Positions 24,501-35,457 are shown, counted from the stretch's first letter. The stretch: 64,000 bases of DNA from Phlebotomus papatasi (GCF_024763615.1 NC_077222.1:57536001-57600000); one strand, 5' to 3'. Program-made: numbers and translations. Notes: generated by a model from the letters alone, not told the origin.

Positions 24501-27472
24501 CGGCAAATAGCAAAATTAAATGAAATGATAGAATTCGTAAATTTTCGCCATGAGTTCGACTGATAAAAAAATTTATTAATCTTAAATAAATAATCCAAAA
24601 CTACTTTTGAAGTACAGTATTGTGTGGTTAAGTGTTCAGTATTCCGCAAAATTGCGATATTTTTCCATTGTTCCTTCCTCATAAAAAACTATTTTCTAAG
24701 CAAGTTTTTGAATTTAAAATTTACTAATCATATTGCAAACTTTAAAATAAATTTGTGCTTTTGACACTTTTCTATATAAAAAGTCAAACTATTTTTGTCA
24801 ATTAGAGAAACGTTCTAGCCCTATGTTGGATTATTGCAATATTTTTACACTATGTTAATGTGTTTTCTCCAATAGGCATATTCTTATAATAGAAATTTTC
24901 TTATTCATTTTTCTTATATAGAAAAAGCTAAATAAATATAGTGCAAATTAGATGAAATTTGTGAGAAACAGTAGTGATATTGAAGAATAAAATCTCACAA
25001 AGATATTTAAGTGAAACAAGACTAATTGTAGTGGGATGAATTTGCAAAAAAAAAACGTCGAAGCTTCCAAAGAGAGGGACCATGAAATCGATATTTTAGG
25101 CCAGTGAAAAGAAAGTACTCCTGTTTAATATACAATAATGAAATAATTTTCCTTTCTATCAGCACGCATTTAAAAACCTTTTATCCTTAATAACAATGGA
25201 TATATATTTTCATACACAAAAGTATACCTTACACATTAACCATAAAACCTTATTAAATGCATATATTTACCAAAAACCTTTTCAATAGTGTCAAATATTT
25301 CAATTTCTTTACATGAATAATGAATTATTGAATTATTAGTGTCATTATATCTGAGGCATGTTTTACGCATATTTTTCATATATATTTAGATGAATAATTT
25401 ATATTACAGGAATTATTGTACGTTTTTCTTCTCTTCTTCTCGTCCGTTTAGGATTTGTTAGTAACATTATCAACTTTATTGCGAGGTTCAGTTTATGAGA
25501 GATTGAGATGGACTTTTAAACTTTATGATTTGAATGGAGATGGCTGTATTAGTCGGAATGAATTAGGTGAAGTGGTGCAAGCTGTGCATGAGCTAATGGG
25601 TAGAAGAGCACATCAGCCAGAGGATGACAGGAAAGCCAGAGACCAGGTGAATATTTTTAATTCTCAAATATAGCAATAATAAAATTATATTCATATGCAA
25701 AAATGAATCAATAAGTATATAATATATAGGGTTGATTTTTTTTCGAGGCTTCAAATTAATAAAATTGATTCCACTCGTTTTTAACATTTTTATCAAATTA
25801 AACAACTCGGAAAAATATCGGCTCTTTATTCAGTAATCTGAGAACTTTAAATTTTACGATACATCGTTAAACTGTAATGCCAGTAAAAACTAATTTTGCG
25901 ATATAATGAACTTTAATATTCAGCTATTTAAGTTTTAGCACTTCATAATGCCTTACATTTGCATATGCAATTATCAAAACCAAACAATTAAAAGGAATTA
26001 ACGATAAAATCTTATATTTACTGATTTATGAATAATTAATTGTAAAATTCTGTAATAAAATTCGTGAATAATATTTTTTTTATATTTTTTTTTAACTTAC
26101 AAATACTTAAAATTGTAATGTTACACTATTTTGGAATTCAAAATTTCAAATAAAATATTTAAAGTTTTTGAAATAGTTACCGGAATAGTGGGCAAATGGT
26201 AAAAGATATCAACTTCTAGTCTTCGGTGGCGTTCCATATAAGAAAACTATCGAAAAAATATTTTTATCTTTTTCTTTCACCTATCCTTTTCCTGTAATAT
26301 CATGTTTTGTGGATTTTATTGTAATCGGTTTCAATTATTTCTTTTATTTTCAGGATTTTTATGTATATGTGTTTTAGAACATATATTTTTATGACCGAAA
26401 ACAGTTCAAACTCGATTTTTTCAAGGTCAAAGATATATAACTCTAGAGGGAATATTTCTTATCCTATTTATTAGGAAGATTTTGAAATTTCCAACCTTAC
26501 TAAACCGGTTCTAATTAGTAATGGATCAACAAAGTACTCGTAACGGATTTATTGCCCTCAAATATTGCTATTTATTTGTCGTAAGCACATTTTAAGGACT
26601 CAGACCATAAGTTGATATCAGTTTTTTATTATCCAGGATCTAAAATGTTAACTAGTATTTGGTCCTTGACACACTTACGACTTAAGCCGAGAGAGAGACT
26701 GCTTACATAGAAAAAATATTTCGTAAATATGTTTGTGAATTCCTATGGGAGAGTTACGAAATGCTTGTGAATCGTATAACCCACAAACATGTTCGTAAAA
26801 GTTTGTACTTTTTCACAAATATTGTTCTTAACATGATCACTTGACGAGCATTTTTTGTACTTTTACAAACATTTATTCGTAAATGTTCGTAAACACACAA
26901 AAAATGTTCGTAAAATTTTGTCATTTGTTCGTAAATGTTTGTTTTCCTGTCGAACATTTTACGAACGCATTTACGAACAAATGACAAAATTTTACGAACT
27001 TTTTTGTCATTTAAGCAATTTCCTGCAGTTAGTTTCAGGTTTCAAGTAGTTTTCCTTTAGTTATATAGGTACTCGGAAAATCAAGAGTATTCTTCCAAAA
27101 GGTTATTCTTCATTTTGAAGAAAAAGATAAATTTATACAATAGAATTTATAATAATATCAAATTAAATATTTCATTTAAAAGTTTTGCTAATATAACAAT
27201 ATTTAATTTGAAAAGTTATAATTTAAACAAAGGTTTCAGTTGGTATTTTGAGAGGAGCATAAAGTTCCCTTCTCTTAAGAGATTTTTTCTTTTATTCATA
27301 GTTTGTTTCACTTTCTAAACTCACACATTTCTATGTTTAACAGGTTGACAGAGTTTTTCGAAAGTTGGACCTGAATCAGGACGGAGTGATAACAATTGAG
27401 GAATTTCTAGAAGCTTGTTTGAAGGATGATCTTGTTACAAAATCACTGCAAATGTTCGATACAGGACTTTGA
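18407..27472 (+). CDS. Kv channel-interacting protein (KChIP), five coding exons
   Basis: EF-hand calcium sensor of the neuronal calcium sensor/KChIP family; relatives bind the cytoplasmic N-terminus of Kv4 (Shal) channels and change their gating and surface delivery. Coding exons: 18407-18562, 22255-22324, 22858-22928, 25452-25646, 27344-27472, all with GT-AG sites and consistent phases (0, 1, 0, 0), giving 206 residues. A variable proline-rich N-terminus (1-30) is followed by the core from ALEDLCRQTKFT. EF1 is degenerate (CPEG, about 54), EF2 has DVNCNGAISFRD with Asp at position 12, and EF3 (DLNGDGCISRNE) and EF4 (DLNQDGVITIEE) have canonical ligands. A TGA four bases before the ATG supports this start, although KChIP genes often use alternative 5' exons and others could lie upstream. 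A stop is followed within 30 bp by AATAAA (27497). The gene corresponds to the single KChIP of flies. Confidence 0.95.
20165..20300. repeat. MITE with ACTTAAGCCGAGAGAC termini, copy in KChIP intron 1
   Basis: Left end TAGACATACTTACGACTTAA then GCCGAGAGACG; the right arm is the inverted form CGTCTCTCGGCTAATCCT. Other copies are at 40261-40461 and 54472-54700, with a single end at 26661-26700. About 135 bp and non-coding. Confidence 0.75.
20538..21659 (+). repeat. TIR element copy 2, with a nested insertion
   Basis: Left terminus TAGGGGAAAACTGGGGCAAA and right terminus TTTACCCCAGTCTCCCCTA on TA sites; interior as in 41493-42567. A 220-bp element of another family sits inside at 20766-20985. 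Lies in the first intron of the KChIP gene. No intact ORF, so non-autonomous or decayed. Confidence 0.85.
20766..20985. repeat. Nested 220-bp TIR MITE
   Basis: Ends TAGGGGAAAGTGGGGCTATA and TATAGCCCCACTTCCCCCTA are inverted copies; a second inner pair, GAGCTGTGGGGCTAAATTGA / ATGTAACCCCACAGCTC, lies just inside. The flanking host sequence rejoins at a TA, as in the uninterrupted copy near 41712-41735. Same family as 1-177. Confidence 0.85.
22255..22324 (+). CDS. KChIP coding exon 2
   Basis: Acceptor CTTCCCACCCAG, then ECPEGVVHEDCFKDIYAKFF and PHG plus one base; donor GTAAGTATC. Encodes the degenerate first EF-hand, where the CPEG motif prevents calcium binding in this family. Confidence 0.95.
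22858..22928 (+). CDS. KChIP coding exon 3 (EF-hand 2)
   Basis: Acceptor TATTATTTCAG; completes a split Asn codon and encodes SSLYAHYVFKAFDVNCNGAI then SFR before donor GTATGTTG. The EF2 loop ends in Asp (start of exon 4) rather than Glu, typical of KChIPs, where this site binds calcium weakly or not at all. Confidence 0.95.
23644..24074. repeat. TIR element, 431 bp, in KChIP intron 3
   Basis: Left end TAGAGTGAGTGTGCCAAATT then TCAG; right end on the other strand TAGGGTAAGTATGTCAAATT then TCGG. TA target on both sides. The AGGGTAAGT terminus resembles those of the pogo-like elements at 2254-3310 and 32250-33891, so it may be a deletion derivative of that group. Confidence 0.75.
25452..25646 (+). 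CDS. KChIP coding exon 4 (EF-hand 3)
   Basis: Acceptor TTCTCGTCCGTTTAG; 65 codons from DLLVTLSTLLRGS to DDRKARDQ; donor GTGAATAT. Contains EF3, DLNGDGCISRNE, with Asp/Asn/Asp/Ser/Glu ligands, and the linker HELMGRRAHQPEDDRK typical of KChIPs. The ORF runs on into the intron beyond the donor. Confidence 0.95.
26661..26700. repeat. Solitary end of the ACTTAAGCCGAGAGA MITE family
   Basis: CACACTTACGACTTAAGCCG then AGAGAGAG matches the terminus of the copies at 20165, 40261 and 54472; no second end was found nearby. Confidence 0.5.
26906..26999. repeat. Perfect 32-bp inverted repeat in KChIP intron 4
   Basis: The arms 26906-26937 and 26968-26999 are exact reverse complements (GTTCGTAAAATTTTGTCATT... 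and its mirror) separated by 30 bp. The whole area 26715-27005 is rich in TTCGTAAA and TTTACGAAC motifs in both orientations. Could be the core of a MITE or a hairpin-forming transcript segment; it is spliced out with the intron. Confidence 0.85.
27344..27472 (+). CDS. KChIP coding exon 5 (EF-hand 4 and C-terminus)
   Basis: Acceptor TCTATGTTTAACAG; encodes VDRVFRKLDLNQDGVITIEE then FLEACLKDDLVTKSLQMFDT and GL, then TGA. EF4 has a canonical loop with Glu at position 12. AATAAA at 27497-27502 is a possible early polyadenylation signal; further ones follow at about 28194. Confidence 0.95.
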   Translation, partial: VDRVFRKLDLNQDGVITIEEFLEACLKDDLVTKSLQMFDTGL

Positions 27473-27502
27473 CGACTGCCTGAGCATCTCGTCAGCAATA
27501 AA

Positions 27503-30500
27503 CTCAAAGATTCCGTCTCTTTAATTGATCTGTAATTTCCTTTGTGAATTAAGAATTAGTTTTCATTTCAACTTTTCAATTGAGAGTGTTATAATTATAA
27601 TCAAAACTGTGACTATTGGACAATTTTTCTAATTACAAAATGTGGATGAATTAGATACGCTTAAATAGAGTGATTCCTCACATAATAATTATTTTATTAT
27701 TTACAAAATTTTTTCTTGTTTTTTTTTTTAGCAATCTTTTCTCACTTTTAACTCTTGTCTCCCTTCCTCAGGAATCTGGAAGTTGTAATGGAAAAGTGAG
27801 GAAAATTGAAACACTTATACAAAACCCCAAAAAAAATGATTAACAAAAATTATCGGACATTAAATGTTCAGCAATAACTTTATATGTTACAACTAAAAAA
27901 AAAACAAGTGGTGTAAATTGTAAGACATTAATTACTCCAATTTTTGCATAATAAATTATCACAATTCCGGAGAAACGGGCATTAAAACATTAAAACATTA
28001 AAACTACCATCAGTGTTACAACAAAAATTACTGAATAATTTAGGCAAATAATAAACATAATAAAATTGTCGATGGCTAAAGTTGTTCCAAAATTGGAACT
28101 TTGTGTATAAATTAACTCAAGCGGACATTTTATATTGCAAAAAAAAGGTGAGAAAATAAATTTTTCAAATAGAAAATGTTCCATGTGCTATTGGAATAAA
28201 TAAATAATTGCCATACATTTAATCTTCGTAATAAAATAAAATTATCCAATATACTGTGTGATCAATGAAAATAATTGTGGATGAACAAAAACCAAATATT
28301 TTTATTTTGTATGTAAAACTTTCAAATTTAATATTAAAAAAAATTATAATTATGCCTCTGAAAACTGAATTAAAATGTTTGCAAATTAAATGTTATTGCA
28401 TTGATCCATTGTGTTGACAGGAAAGCCAAATTATTATTTTGTCAACAATGAAAATTTATTAAATATATAAAATTTCAATATGATCTGGGGATTATGTTTT
28501 TTCACACAAAATACATTGACAAAAATTTCACATGCAACAACAGAAAAAAAAACTAATCAAAGCCAAAGTGCAATTTTATATCACAGGAAATATTCTCTGA
28601 ATGGTGAATGATTGAGAAATCTTCTATACATTTTAGATACCTAATCAAATGGCAATTTTTCTTCATGTGAAATGAAAATGAATTAGGAAAAAGACACTTT
28701 TAAATTTTATTAAAATATTTCGTGTATTATTCTAATTAGATTTTTAAAATCTTTTTCACTTTGTGTAAAATATCTTCCCCCAATTTGGGAGAATTTATTG
28801 AATCATCATAAAAAATGACAGGAAATTTAAAAACTTATATTTATATAGTAGGAGTGGAAGGAACCAAACGTAATGTTTCAAAGTTAGAACCACTTTCTAA
28901 CGGATCAATTCAACATAGCATTTCGTTTTATTGCTTTAACTGAATCTGGACATTACAGCCTGAAAAAAAAACTTCTAATAATGTATACAATTTTTTTCAC
29001 ACGATTATTATCCAATTAGAAGAACATTGAGAAATATTAGAATCTTTTTATACGGTGGAGCAGACAAAATTTCAAATAACTTCAACTCAACACAGCCAAC
29101 ATTGCGAAATTAATTAATTAGTGTTAATAGATCATGGAAAAAAAAATAAGAAATTTCTAACGTAAAACTAAGATTTAGAGAATCAAGTATTTAAAAAATA
29201 AAATGTTCAATGTAATGAATGTATGTAATAATGTATTTTACATACATAAGGAGCAACAACAAAAAAGAAAAGCTTCCACAGGGCATTTTAGTGAAAAGAA
29301 ATTACAAAAAAAAATATTTTCCTTTTAAAATTTTTCTTGTGAGTGATATAGAAAAAAAAAGAAATAATGTGCAATAAATTTTATTGTTTTTTAGTGATGA
29401 AGAAACTCTTTGAGAGAATATTAATATCAATTTGAGTTTCGCATATCATAGATACATTTAAATTTAGGCAATTTAAAAAAAAACAATCATTCAAGTATTA
29501 TCTTTCTATTTTCAATTTCATAAATGTGTATAAAAAAAAACTATTGGAGCAAATTTTTACCAAATACTCGCATAAAGTCCCACAGTCAGAATGAAGGAAA
29601 CTTTCTTAAAGCAACTCAAATACAGGCTTTGGATACAAAAAAAAACTTGAAAGAACTATTGTCACAACTTTTGAAAAGAGGATTACCAATTGCATAAGTC
29701 CCACAAGACACTTAATTGATTTTCAATATATAAATTTTTAAATGTACCTGTAACAACGGTAGAAAGCTTTGCCATGATAAACTATCAAAACAGACGGTAA
29801 TTACCACACAATTATTCCCCACCAAGAAAAAAAAAATTCAATACTCTACATTTATCCAGGCGAAACATTGTAATATGATGAATAAAAAAAAACACGCTAT
29901 TTTCAATAACATTATGTCCTTGATCCATTTGAGGAAGAAGTGAAGGAATTTTTTGCAACAACGTCCACCAAATGTAACATGGAAAATAAAAGTGAAACCT
30001 GGTTAACACAATTTAATAATGGGAGAATATTTATATTTAATGGGATACAAAAAAAGAACATTTAAAAAAAAACTAATGGTCCGACTGTATTATCTCATTT
30101 TATTTTAAAGTACATGAGTCAAATGTATAAAAACATTGCATTAGAATAAATTGCTTATCAGTTGCATCAGTCAATACCAATTCTAGCAGTTTCTGATTGA
30201 TTGTTATACAAAAAAGAACACATTTGCTAGGCCTGTGAATGTTATCAAAAGTTAATAAAATTTTGTGATGTTTACACTGTCACAATTAATGTTAAAACAT
30301 CTAGAAGTATGCTATTAATTGCTGAAAAAAAACATGAAATATCTAAAATTGCTAGAATTAGGGTTGCCTGCTGCAAGAGTAGTAAAGACACATTTTTCTA
30401 CATTAAAATCATTCAATAGTATACTCGACTTATGCATTTCAATGAAATTGTATGAGATCCTACACTCGGACTTATGAAATTATTTATCTTATTAATTAAT

Positions 30501-30997
30501 TAAAAAAAAGAAATTCAATTGCTAGAATCTATATGATTATAAAAAAAAATTGACGTGAACTATGAAACGAAATTAATAAAAAAAATAGAGGGAAATATGC
30601 TTTAGATTTAAACTTTATTTACAAAAAGAAAAATTACGAATCAAGTGTATTTGAGAGTAGTGTTATTTTCTTACTCGTTTTCTCAAGAAAATTGTATAAA
30701 ATATTTATTAGGATATGAATTTTTTAAGGTAAAAAAAAGTTGTACCATCTGCTTTAATTTCCTGTTAATTTCTTAGACTGGTTAATATTGTTTTCATTGT
30801 TCGTTCTATTTTTTACTTTGAGTGATGAAATATATCTTGTAGAAAGGACAGATGATAGTTAATTTCTTTTCTCATTTAGAATTAATCTAATTACAAGTTA
30901 TTTCGTAATCTGAAGAACAAAAAAAAAATATAAAGTATGACAAAAAAATAATAATAATGGTTGTAAGAAAACAAGTAAATCTTATCATTAAACAGAA
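27503..30997. other. Intergenic/3' UTR stretch, no gene seen
   Basis: Very AT-rich and full of short homopolymers. The first part may be KChIP 3' UTR (AATAAA also near 28194). A possible polyadenylation signal for the minus-strand gene downstream is TTTATT at about 30704. No exon or TIR pair was recognised. Confidence 0.4.
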
Positions 30998-31852
30998 TTA
31001 CATTGGATTTTTCATGTCTTTTGGATAGATAATCTCATATTCACACACCTCACTGTCCGGCAAATCAGGAAGAAAGGGCTCAATGAGAAAAATAATATCC
31101 AAAAATTCATTGATAGTCACACCATTAAGCATTTCGGGTGTCATTTGTTTGGCCATGTCTGCAATTTGTGGTTCAATGTCCGGAAACATGACATCAACAA
31201 TTTCAGCACCAAGCGTTGTGAATGCCAAATTGAAGAAGTCCGCCAATTCGTCATCATTGAACAAATTTTCAATGGATGTGGTTAGATTTCCCAAGCGAAA
31301 ATCCATTTTAAAATCAGGCATACTCCATGTCACTGTGATTCCATCGTATCCAATTGTTGAATTTATTACTGTATGCATTTCCGTGAGGACAATGGAAAAA
31401 TTCCCATCTCCGAATATTGGCAGTAATCCACCCAATGTTCCATCGATATCATAATATCCTGACATAGATAGCCTGGGAAGAGTGACCTCTATCCAGAAAT
31501 CAAGATTGTCCATATTAAACACCAAGTCATTCACCATAAAACCCGATAATCCATCAACTCGAAGATTGGAAAGTGCCCCTCTGATACTCCCAAGTTCATC
31601 ATCCATTTCGAATTCCATAAAATCCGTGGTGAAAGGATCCAATGCCGGAAGATTTAAATCTTCCATTTCCATCTTCATGCGACACCGAAATTCTTCAAAA
31701 AATATCAAAAGCGCCTCTTCCATTGATTTGCTCTCTTCCCTCTCATCCATCAACTGTGATTGCAAATATTCTCTAACATTTTCCACCGATATTGCAGAGG
31801 AAATGCCCAAAGATAGTATTGATAGAATTGTAAGGATTTCAAACACTTTCAT
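30998..31852 (-). CDS. Secreted takeout/JHBP-family-like protein
   Basis: Single exon, 284 residues from the ATG at 31852. The frame is open for 13 more codons upstream but without an ATG; the chosen start is followed at once by a signal peptide (MKVFEILTILSILSLGISSA). The mature part starts ISVENVREYL. The RCRMKMEMEDLNLPALDPF block matches the conserved N-terminal motif of haemolymph juvenile-hormone-binding (takeout, DUF233) proteins, and alternating short hydrophobic strands such as VTWSMPDFKMDFRLG fit the TULIP fold that holds lipids in a tunnel. Two Asn-X-Ser/Thr sites (NFS, NST) are likely extracellular glycosylation sites. It is slightly longer than the usual 240-260 residues. Takeout-like proteins are thought to carry hydrophobic ligands; the ligand here is unknown. 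It lies 3.5 kb downstream of KChIP on the opposite strand. Confidence 0.8.
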   Translation of the reverse strand: MKVFEILTILSILSLGISSAISVENVREYLQSQLMDEREESKSMEEALLIFFEEFRCRMKMEMEDLNLPALDPFTTDFMEFEMDDELGSIRGALSNLRVDGLSGFMVNDLVFNMDNLDFWIEVTLPRLSMSGYYDIDGTLGGLLPIFGDGNFSIVLTEMHTVINSTIGYDGITVTWSMPDFKMDFRLGNLTTSIENLFNDDELADFFNLAFTTLGAEIVDVMFPDIEPQIADMAKQMTPEMLNGVTINEFLDIIFLIEPFLPDLPDSEVCEYEIIYPKDMKNPM

Positions 31853-32755
31853 TTCAGTCAAACAGCTTAATGTCAAAACTCTTTCAACCACTGAGTATCA
31901 CTATTTGGAGAATATTCGTCTGAGACGATAAGTCAAGTATATCAGGTGAGATAGAGATTATTTGTAGACGAAAAGACTCAAAGATACGGAGTGCAATTGA
32001 ATAGATATAGCAAATCACCCAAATTGATTAAATTATCAAATTTCAAAATTCAAAAGCATAATTTAAAATTTTATTTAAAAGACTTGAATAATATTGTTTA
32101 TAGTATCTACTGCAGTAAAAGAAACGTAACAATTAATATTAATCGTATCGAGAGATTCTTTCTTCGATTCGTTCATGTCGACTTGTTTAGATGGAATTAA
32201 TCTCGTAGTGGCAGAATCAGCGAGTTCATAGTGAACTGTCCAAGAACACTAGGGTAAATTGGTACAAGTTGGACAATGGCAAAAGTTGGAAAATTTCGCT
32301 GGGACAAGTTGGACAGGCAATTTTTTCTTGATAAATACAGTACTAAATTTTAATTAGTATATTTTTCTATGTTATAGTTTAATTATTTGGTTCCTTGTGC
32401 TGCAAATAAAGTGAAAATCCATTCATATGAATAAGATTTAACGTATAAAATTCTCACCTCAATTGACAGTGTAACTTTTCACCGTCGAAAAAATACATCG
32501 ATCGGCCATTTTTTCCTAATAAAAACACAGGAAGAGTGACTTTGGTTTTTCGGTTCTGTTGACATTTCTCAATATTTCTGGCAAATTTTAGTGGAATAAA
32601 GTGTTTAATCTCGATAGTTAACGGTACGTAATGGTTTTATTTGATATAATTACTAACTGTAAGAAGAAAAAGTGCTTATTTGAAGCGTGAGCAAAAGTGA
32701 CAAATTGGACATCCGGAGATACGATTGTATTGCAGGGGTTTTCTTTTTATTTCAG

Positions 32756-33343
32756 ATGGGTAAAAAGGCAAATAAATTGAAAAAGTACAAATCCTATACT
32801 CAAGACCAAGTGAACAAAGCACTGGAAGCTTTTCGTCAAGGAAAGTCACTAAGTCAGGTGTCAGTATTATTTGGGGTGCCAAGAACAACACTTTTTAATA
32901 AGCTGACCGGGAAATGTCCGGAAGAATGCTCTGGGGGAAGGCCTCCTACGCTGCCAAAAGATATAGAAGATGAGCTCGTTGAATGGATTTTAGGATGCAG
33001 TGACAAGTGGCATCCTATAACAAAAGATCAAGTCCTCAACACTGTGCAAATTATTTGTAAGAAGTTCAAGATTGTCAACGAGTTCACCGATGGCAGGCCA
33101 GGATACTCTTGGTTCAAGAGCTTTTTGAACAGATACCCAGAATTGAGACTTCGTACACCAGAAGCATACACAACCCAAAGAGCTGGTATTACCACTGAGT
33201 GGTTTGAGAAAACTCATGAATATTTAAAATCCAAAGATCTTCTGGAACTTCCTCCTGATCGCGTCTTTAATCTTGACGAAACGGGTGTAATGCTTTCGCC
33301 CAAAGGTGGACAGGTATCTATTATTATTCTATGGAGTTTTTAA
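32756..33343 (+). CDS. Truncated pogo-type transposase, DNA-binding part intact
   Basis: 195 residues from the ATG at 32756 (MGKKANKLKKYK); the frame is open for 23 codons upstream but without an ATG. A strong acceptor-like TTTCTTTTTATTTCAG abuts the ATG, suggesting a 5' UTR intron. Residues about 14-55 form a Psq helix-turn-helix (YTQDQVNKALEAFRQGKSLS ... GVPRTTLFNKL), 60-150 a CENP-B/Tc5-type second helix-turn-helix (LVEWILGCSDKWHPITKDQV, GYSWFKSFLNRYP). Near 180, VFNLDETGVML carries the first catalytic Asp; the second and third acidic residues are absent. The frame ends SIIILWSF. An alternative reading splices at GGACAG|GTATCT (33313) and rejoins at 33386 in phase to a basic tail ending at about 33511. 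Either product could bind DNA but not cut it. Confidence 0.75.
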   Translation: MGKKANKLKKYKSYTQDQVNKALEAFRQGKSLSQVSVLFGVPRTTLFNKLTGKCPEECSGGRPPTLPKDIEDELVEWILGCSDKWHPITKDQVLNTVQIICKKFKIVNEFTDGRPGYSWFKSFLNRYPELRLRTPEAYTTQRAGITTEWFEKTHEYLKSKDLLELPPDRVFNLDETGVMLSPKGGQVSIIILWSF

Positions 33344-33385
33344 ATTCATGTTTGAAGTTCTTTGTGACAATTCGTATGATTAAAG

Positions 33386-33511
33386 AAAACTAAAAGAAGA
33401 GGCTATGCAAGAAAAAAAAGAATTAGACTTCAGAAACAGGAAGAAAGGTTCAAAATAAAAGAAGAAAAGGAGCAAAGCAAGAAAATTAAAATATCCAAGA
33501 AAAAGATTTAA
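33386..33511 (+). CDS. Orphan basic C-terminal tail of the pogo-like transposase
   Basis: In the same phase as the exon ending at 33313, the sequence reads KTKRRGYARKKRIRLQKQEE then RFKIKEEKEQSKKIKISKKK and I, stop. Lys/Arg-rich coiled tails of this kind close many insect pogo/CENP-B-like transposases. The 72 bp between has a good donor but a weak acceptor tract (CGTATGATTAAAG), so it is either a short intron or the scar of the deletion that removed the catalytic domain. Confidence 0.45.
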   Translation, partial: KTKRRGYARKKRIRLQKQEERFKIKEEKEQSKKIKISKKKI

Positions 33512-33891
33512 TAAATAATATATATCTAAGCCTTAATGTTTTTTACTTTTTAATTATACACTTTACCCTAGTGGTATAATTGATTCAGTTTGTATGGCAT
33601 TCAGTAAAAAATCTTGAAACTTGCACAACCTTCCCCTACGCATTGTCCAAATTCCCACGTCCAACTTGTCCCACCCTGTCCAAATTATATTGTTTTGCAC
33701 TCACGTATTTTTCTTGTATTTAAGAACTTTTCAAAATGTTTTTCAAGAATTTCCATGAAACGGTAATATTCTAGAAGAATCAAGGAGCAAATTTATGTAT
33801 GTTATCAGGGAAAAATGTATTTATAATGTCTTTAGTCTTGTATCAAAGTTCGAGCCTCTGGAAATTGTTCCAATTTATGCAACTTACCCTA

Positions 33892-35100
33892 ATATGAAAC
33901 GTCGTGCTCCAGATTTAACGTAAATCAATGATCCTTAACTATTTAAGGGAAGGCTTTCAGGCTTCGCACATACTCTGGATTCGAACATTTCATATTTTTC
34001 TCGTATTCCTTTAATAAAAACTGATCAAAAATAACTTAGGACTAATATCATTGAATTTTGAATAAAAATTATTTATCGGTTATGAGCCGGTTTATTACCG
34101 GTTCAAAACCGATTGGAACCGGTTAATTTTTGTCAGAAATTCCAAAACCTTTCCAACGAGTAAAAACATGACCTCTCACTGCGATCTCTAGAGCTTTTTT
34201 TTAACCTTTGACCTTAAAAACTCGCTAGGAATGATTCAACTAGGAGCATGACGTTTCCTATGTTTCACATGTGTTTCGAGCGCGCCAAAAAAACTTTGGA
34301 GTTCATTCGGTGTTTTCTGTCATTGTGTAATGAATTAGCAAAAAATGCAAATACAAAATAAAAGCCAACTTAATAACGAAGAGGCAACCAAAAACCCCAA
34401 ATCGGCAACCTACGTAGTTTCGGAGATATCTCGTGAAATGTGTACGAAAACGGGAAAAAAATTACACTAAAACTGGTCGCATTTTTCAGAGCCAATGTCC
34501 ACCCCCTCAGTTTCCCAGGGTAGAATTAGGGACCAAATAGAATCAGGCTAATCCTCGAGAATATTTAGCATGTAAAATTTGGCAGCAAATTTATACAAAG
34601 GATCTCTAATCGATGATCCTAAGTCCTCAGTGTATAACAATTTAGAATAAAATCTCTAGAATCTGTCAAATTTTACAAGCAAAATATTTTCGAAGTTCAG
34701 CCTTAGTCTATTTCGGCCCTTATGTTCTGGATACACCTGCATTTCCAGTGGGATGTATAGTTTTCCTTAGAAGGAATATTGAGAAAACACCTCTCTTCCT
34801 TATCATTGAAATATATTTATCAACTTGATTCAACATTTTTTCATATAATAATAATAATAAATCATTTGCTTAATACTGTGTAGTCTTTATATGTCTTATA
34901 GTCAGTAAATCAAATTTGGCCGATAAAAAAAGGTTTTCATTAGTAAAAATTTTAGTCCAATTACAAAAAAAAAGAATTATACATACAATTAACATTTAGG
35001 ATGGTTGCAGACAAAACAAAATATTCTTCTTTTCCCTTACGACGCAACTGAAGGAATGATTTCATTCGTTTGAATGATCTATTTTGAGTACTGTCTGTTG
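33892..35100. other. Gene-free stretch with old repeats
   Basis: 34077-34260 (CCGGTTTATTACCGGTTC, CTTTCCAACGAG, TTTTAACCTTTGACC) resembles 5150-5290. 34545-34730 matches repeats at 40088-40259 and about 13850. An ATA microsatellite lies at about 34847. No exon is visible. Confidence 0.45.
34545..34730. repeat. Short dispersed repeat with CAGGCTAATCC ends
   Basis: AATCAGGCTAATCCTCGAGA then ATATTTAGC... is shared, in inverted and direct forms, with 40088-40259 (ACGAGTATTAGCCTGATTCT) and 13850-14010. Terminal pairing is imperfect, so these look like old copies of one small TIR family. Confidence 0.5.
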
Positions 35101-35111
35101 TTTTTTGTGGT

Positions 35112-35359
35112 TCCAGCACACTTTTTAGATTAGGAAAATTTCATGAAAACAAAATTTACATCTTCTTCTCTCTCGTGCATTTTTTATGTTTATCTCATTC
35201 TTATGCACTCAAAACTGAGTTGAACTAAATTGAATTTGTTATGGCATTTAAAAGAAGAGTGCGAGAGAGTAAGATAGACATATGCAAAATATTTGAGAAA
35301 GAAAGAGATGAGAATTTTGATTTCATGAAATTTTCCTTATCTGAGAGGTGTGCTGGAGC
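35112..35359. repeat. TIR MITE, about 250 bp, copy 1
   Basis: Left arm TTCCAGCACACTTTTTAGAT ... GGAAAATTTCATGAAA; right arm the inverted TTTCATGAAATTTTCCTTAT ... GTGTGCTGGAGC. The interior also pairs (CTCTCTCGTGCAT / GTGCGAGAGAG). A second copy is at 36281-36542. Confidence 0.8.
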
Positions 35360-35457
35360 GATTATTATCCAAATTGTATTTTAACTGCTCGAACTCCAAG
35401 AGAGAGCAGTTTTCCCAATCCACTTCTTTTTTTCAAATTCTCTGGCCGCTAAACGGT

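Larger units (their letters stand above)
32250..33891 (+). mobile_element. Internally deleted pogo-like transposon, 1.6 kb
   Basis: Left end TAGGGTAAATTGGTACAAGT; right end, on the other strand, TAGGGTAAGTTGCATAAATT. Both start on TA. Subterminal repeats of AAGTTGGAC occur several times inside the left end and inverted inside the right end (GTCCAACTTGTCCCACC). The interior carries one ORF with pogo DNA-binding domains followed by only the start of the DDE domain and, after 72 bp, a basic C-terminal tail. Autonomous pogo relatives are about 2.1-2.5 kb or more, so a central part of the catalytic domain is missing. Confidence 0.8.

Noticed and set aside
31083..31931. Plus-strand ORFs opposite the takeout-like gene
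   Set aside because: Shadows of the real minus-strand frame, which has a signal peptide and a family motif.
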